Source: Allobosea sp. CRIB-10 (GTDB taxonomy: Bacteria > Pseudomonadota > Alphaproteobacteria > Rhizobiales > Beijerinckiaceae). From it: DNA of 64,000 nucleotides. The notes beneath the pieces are model-generated. The model did no database searches. It had not been told where the DNA came from and saw only the letters and a list, made by a program, of their open reading frames with translations. Both the position numbers and the translations under genes were made by a program. Below, in pieces: positions 63,099 to 64,000 of the stretch. How positions within the stretch are numbered: position 1 is the first letter of the stretch; every line of letters begins with the position of its first letter. The stretch lies in assembly GCF_900112185.1 (NCBI RefSeq), contig NZ_FOKP01000026.1, positions 1 through 64,000 of the forward strand, in the 5' to 3' direction.

Positions 63099-63169
63099 GT
63101 CGCCTCCATGCGAGGATCGTTAACCGCCGATTAGCCGGCTTGTCCGCCTTGCGGTTGTGTCGAAAGTTC

Positions 63170-63179
63170 TGATATATCA
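63170..63179. promoter_or_regulatory. Palindrome TGATATATCA between cupin and GntR genes
   Basis: A perfect 10-bp palindrome in the 118-bp divergent gap, 38 bp before the GntR ATG. FCD-type GntR proteins bind such short AT-rich palindromes. A near copy is at 63925-63934. Confidence 0.5.
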
Positions 63180-63216
63180 AGGCTATCCGAAGCGTCAAGC
63201 ATCACGGGTGCCACCC

Positions 63217-63903
63217 ATGACCGAGGATGCCAGCGTTTCTGGCGAGGATTCCGTCGGCGCTCGCGCCTCCGCCAGCCTGGCCGATTTGGCCTATCGCCGC
63301 CTGGAGGAGGCGATCGTGACCCTGTCGCTGCGGCCGGGCGCGGTGCTAACCGAGGCGCAGATGATCGAGCTCGTCAGCGTCGGCCGCACGCCGGTGCGCG
63401 AGGCGCTGATACGGCTGGCGCAGCAGGGCCTGGTCGAGATCCTGCCGCGCAAGGGCGTCGTGGTCACCGCGATCGATGCGATCGACGTGATGGCGGCGCT
63501 CGACGCGCGTGAAGTCCTGGAACGCCTGATCGCGATGGAGGCGGCGAAGCGCGCCGGGCCAGGCGAGCGCAGCGCCATCCTGGCCAAGGCCCGGGCCATG
63601 CACGAGGCGGCGCAGGCCGACGACGTCAATGCCTATATGCGCCTCGACAAGGAGCTCGACGCGTTGGTCGCAGCGGCGGCGCGCAGTCCCTATGCCAGCC
63701 GGGCCGTCGAACCGTTGCAGGCGCTGATCCGCCGCGCCTGGTACTTCTTCGACCGGCAGGTCGATCTGGTGCCGGCAGCGCATCACCACGTGGCCCTGGC
63801 GCAGGCGCTGGTCGCGGGCGAGCCGGGCGCCGCCGCGCAGGCAAGCGATGCCCTGATGCAGCATCTGCGCGAGGGGCTGCTGGCGGCGCTGCAGCGGGAA
63901 TGA
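63217..63903 (+). CDS. GntR-family (FCD) transcriptional regulator
   Basis: A 228-residue regulator from MTEDASVSGEDSVGARASAS at 63217; GTG/ATG codons upstream to 63157 would add 20 residues across the palindrome. The winged helix is VGRTPVREALIRLAQQGLVE with LPRKGVVVTAI; the helical FCD domain has DAREVLERLIAMEAAKRAG and conserved Asp/His positions (RLDKELDALVAAAARSP, AAHHHVALAQALVAGE) that bind metal or carboxylate effectors. It is divergent from the cupin-dadA operon and very likely its regulator. Confidence 0.9.
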   Translation: MTEDASVSGEDSVGARASASLADLAYRRLEEAIVTLSLRPGAVLTEAQMIELVSVGRTPVREALIRLAQQGLVEILPRKGVVVTAIDAIDVMAALDAREVLERLIAMEAAKRAGPGERSAILAKARAMHEAAQADDVNAYMRLDKELDALVAAAARSPYASRAVEPLQALIRRAWYFFDRQVDLVPAAHHHVALAQALVAGEPGAAAQASDALMQHLREGLLAALQRE

Positions 63904-63924
63904 CCGGGCATCGCGTCGGCATGC

Positions 63925-63934
63925 TGATATATCT
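63925..63934. promoter_or_regulatory. Second TGATATATC site downstream of the GntR gene
   Basis: TGATATATCT matches the palindrome at 63170-63179 in nine of ten bases. It lies in the last 97 bp of the window, 48 bp before a possible start ATG at 63973 (MQLAFYR…), whose gene would run off the window. The GntR protein may control that gene too. Confidence 0.45.
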
Positions 63935-64000
63935 TAACCCTGCGACGGAATTGGCCATAATCTCGACAATTGATGCAACTCGCCTTTTACCGCTGCGTGC

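Overview
The window is a high-GC chromosomal segment from an alphaproteobacterium, most plausibly of the order Hyphomicrobiales and close to Bosea or Bradyrhizobium-type soil bacteria. This placement is inferred from the GC-rich codon use, an ATP12-type F1 assembly chaperone, a solitary rpsD, a complete liv cluster containing a small extra membrane protein, two chemoreceptors and MocR-type regulators. No tRNA, rRNA or CRISPR array was recognised. Housekeeping genes (rpsD, murI, purB, rpe, trmJ, pccB-like) are scattered among transport, regulatory and surface genes.

Layout. 1-290: decayed IS3-family transposase pieces. 0.36-4.1 kb: TetR/HlyD/ABC ATPase/ABC permease export operon resembling E. 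coli cecR-ybhGFSR, with a palindromic operator. 4.1-5.9 kb: an HxlR regulator overlapping a stand-alone FabF-type ketosynthase. 5.9-8.7 kb: a quinone-oxidoreductase-like MDR gene divergent from a LysR gene; a Phd/PIN toxin-antitoxin pair sits at the lysR 3' end, flanked by a perfect 20-bp direct repeat that rebuilds the lysR C-terminus. 8.7-13.8 kb: acyl-CoA carboxylase beta, divergent MocR/LysE pair, ArsR-SRPBCC pair, accessory ClpP. 14.0-18.5 kb: DUF1801, ATP12, P1 peptidase, Spy-like protein, PsiF-repeat protein, MgtC-like protein. 18.5-19.9 kb: an orphan, lower-GC glycosyltransferase behind an AT-rich leader with a perfect 22-bp palindrome. 20-26.7 kb: rpsD, murI, an L,D-transpeptidase whose usual catalytic His is Tyr, a MarR-GNAT fusion, two uncharacterised envelope proteins, an amine oxidase. 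27-36.7 kb: a haem-type TonB receptor facing a very large (about 2,400 aa) repeat-rich autotransporter.

37-45 kb: a DMT transporter gene broken by one in-frame stop, trmJ, two methyl-accepting chemotaxis proteins (one with a C-terminal CheR-docking pentapeptide) and an M19 dipeptidase. 45.4-51 kb: livH-livM-livG-livF, a small membrane gene and livK, a complete branched-chain amino-acid ABC uptake system ended by a terminator. 51-58 kb: three glutathione-transferase genes (two are tandem paralogues), an alpha/beta hydrolase, a second toxin-antitoxin pair beside purB, DUF1428 and rpe. 57.5-63.9 kb: two BASS-type transporters interleaved with two DadA-like FAD amino-acid dehydrogenases, a DUF3574 lipoprotein, and a cupin-DadA operon divergent from a GntR regulator with a TGATATATC-type site on both sides of the regulator gene.

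Three families of short palindromic intergenic repeats recur between genes. The main curiosities are the toxin-antitoxin cassette at the lysR 3' end, the modular giant autotransporter, the altered L,D-transpeptidase active site, and the palindrome-preceded orphan glycosyltransferase.
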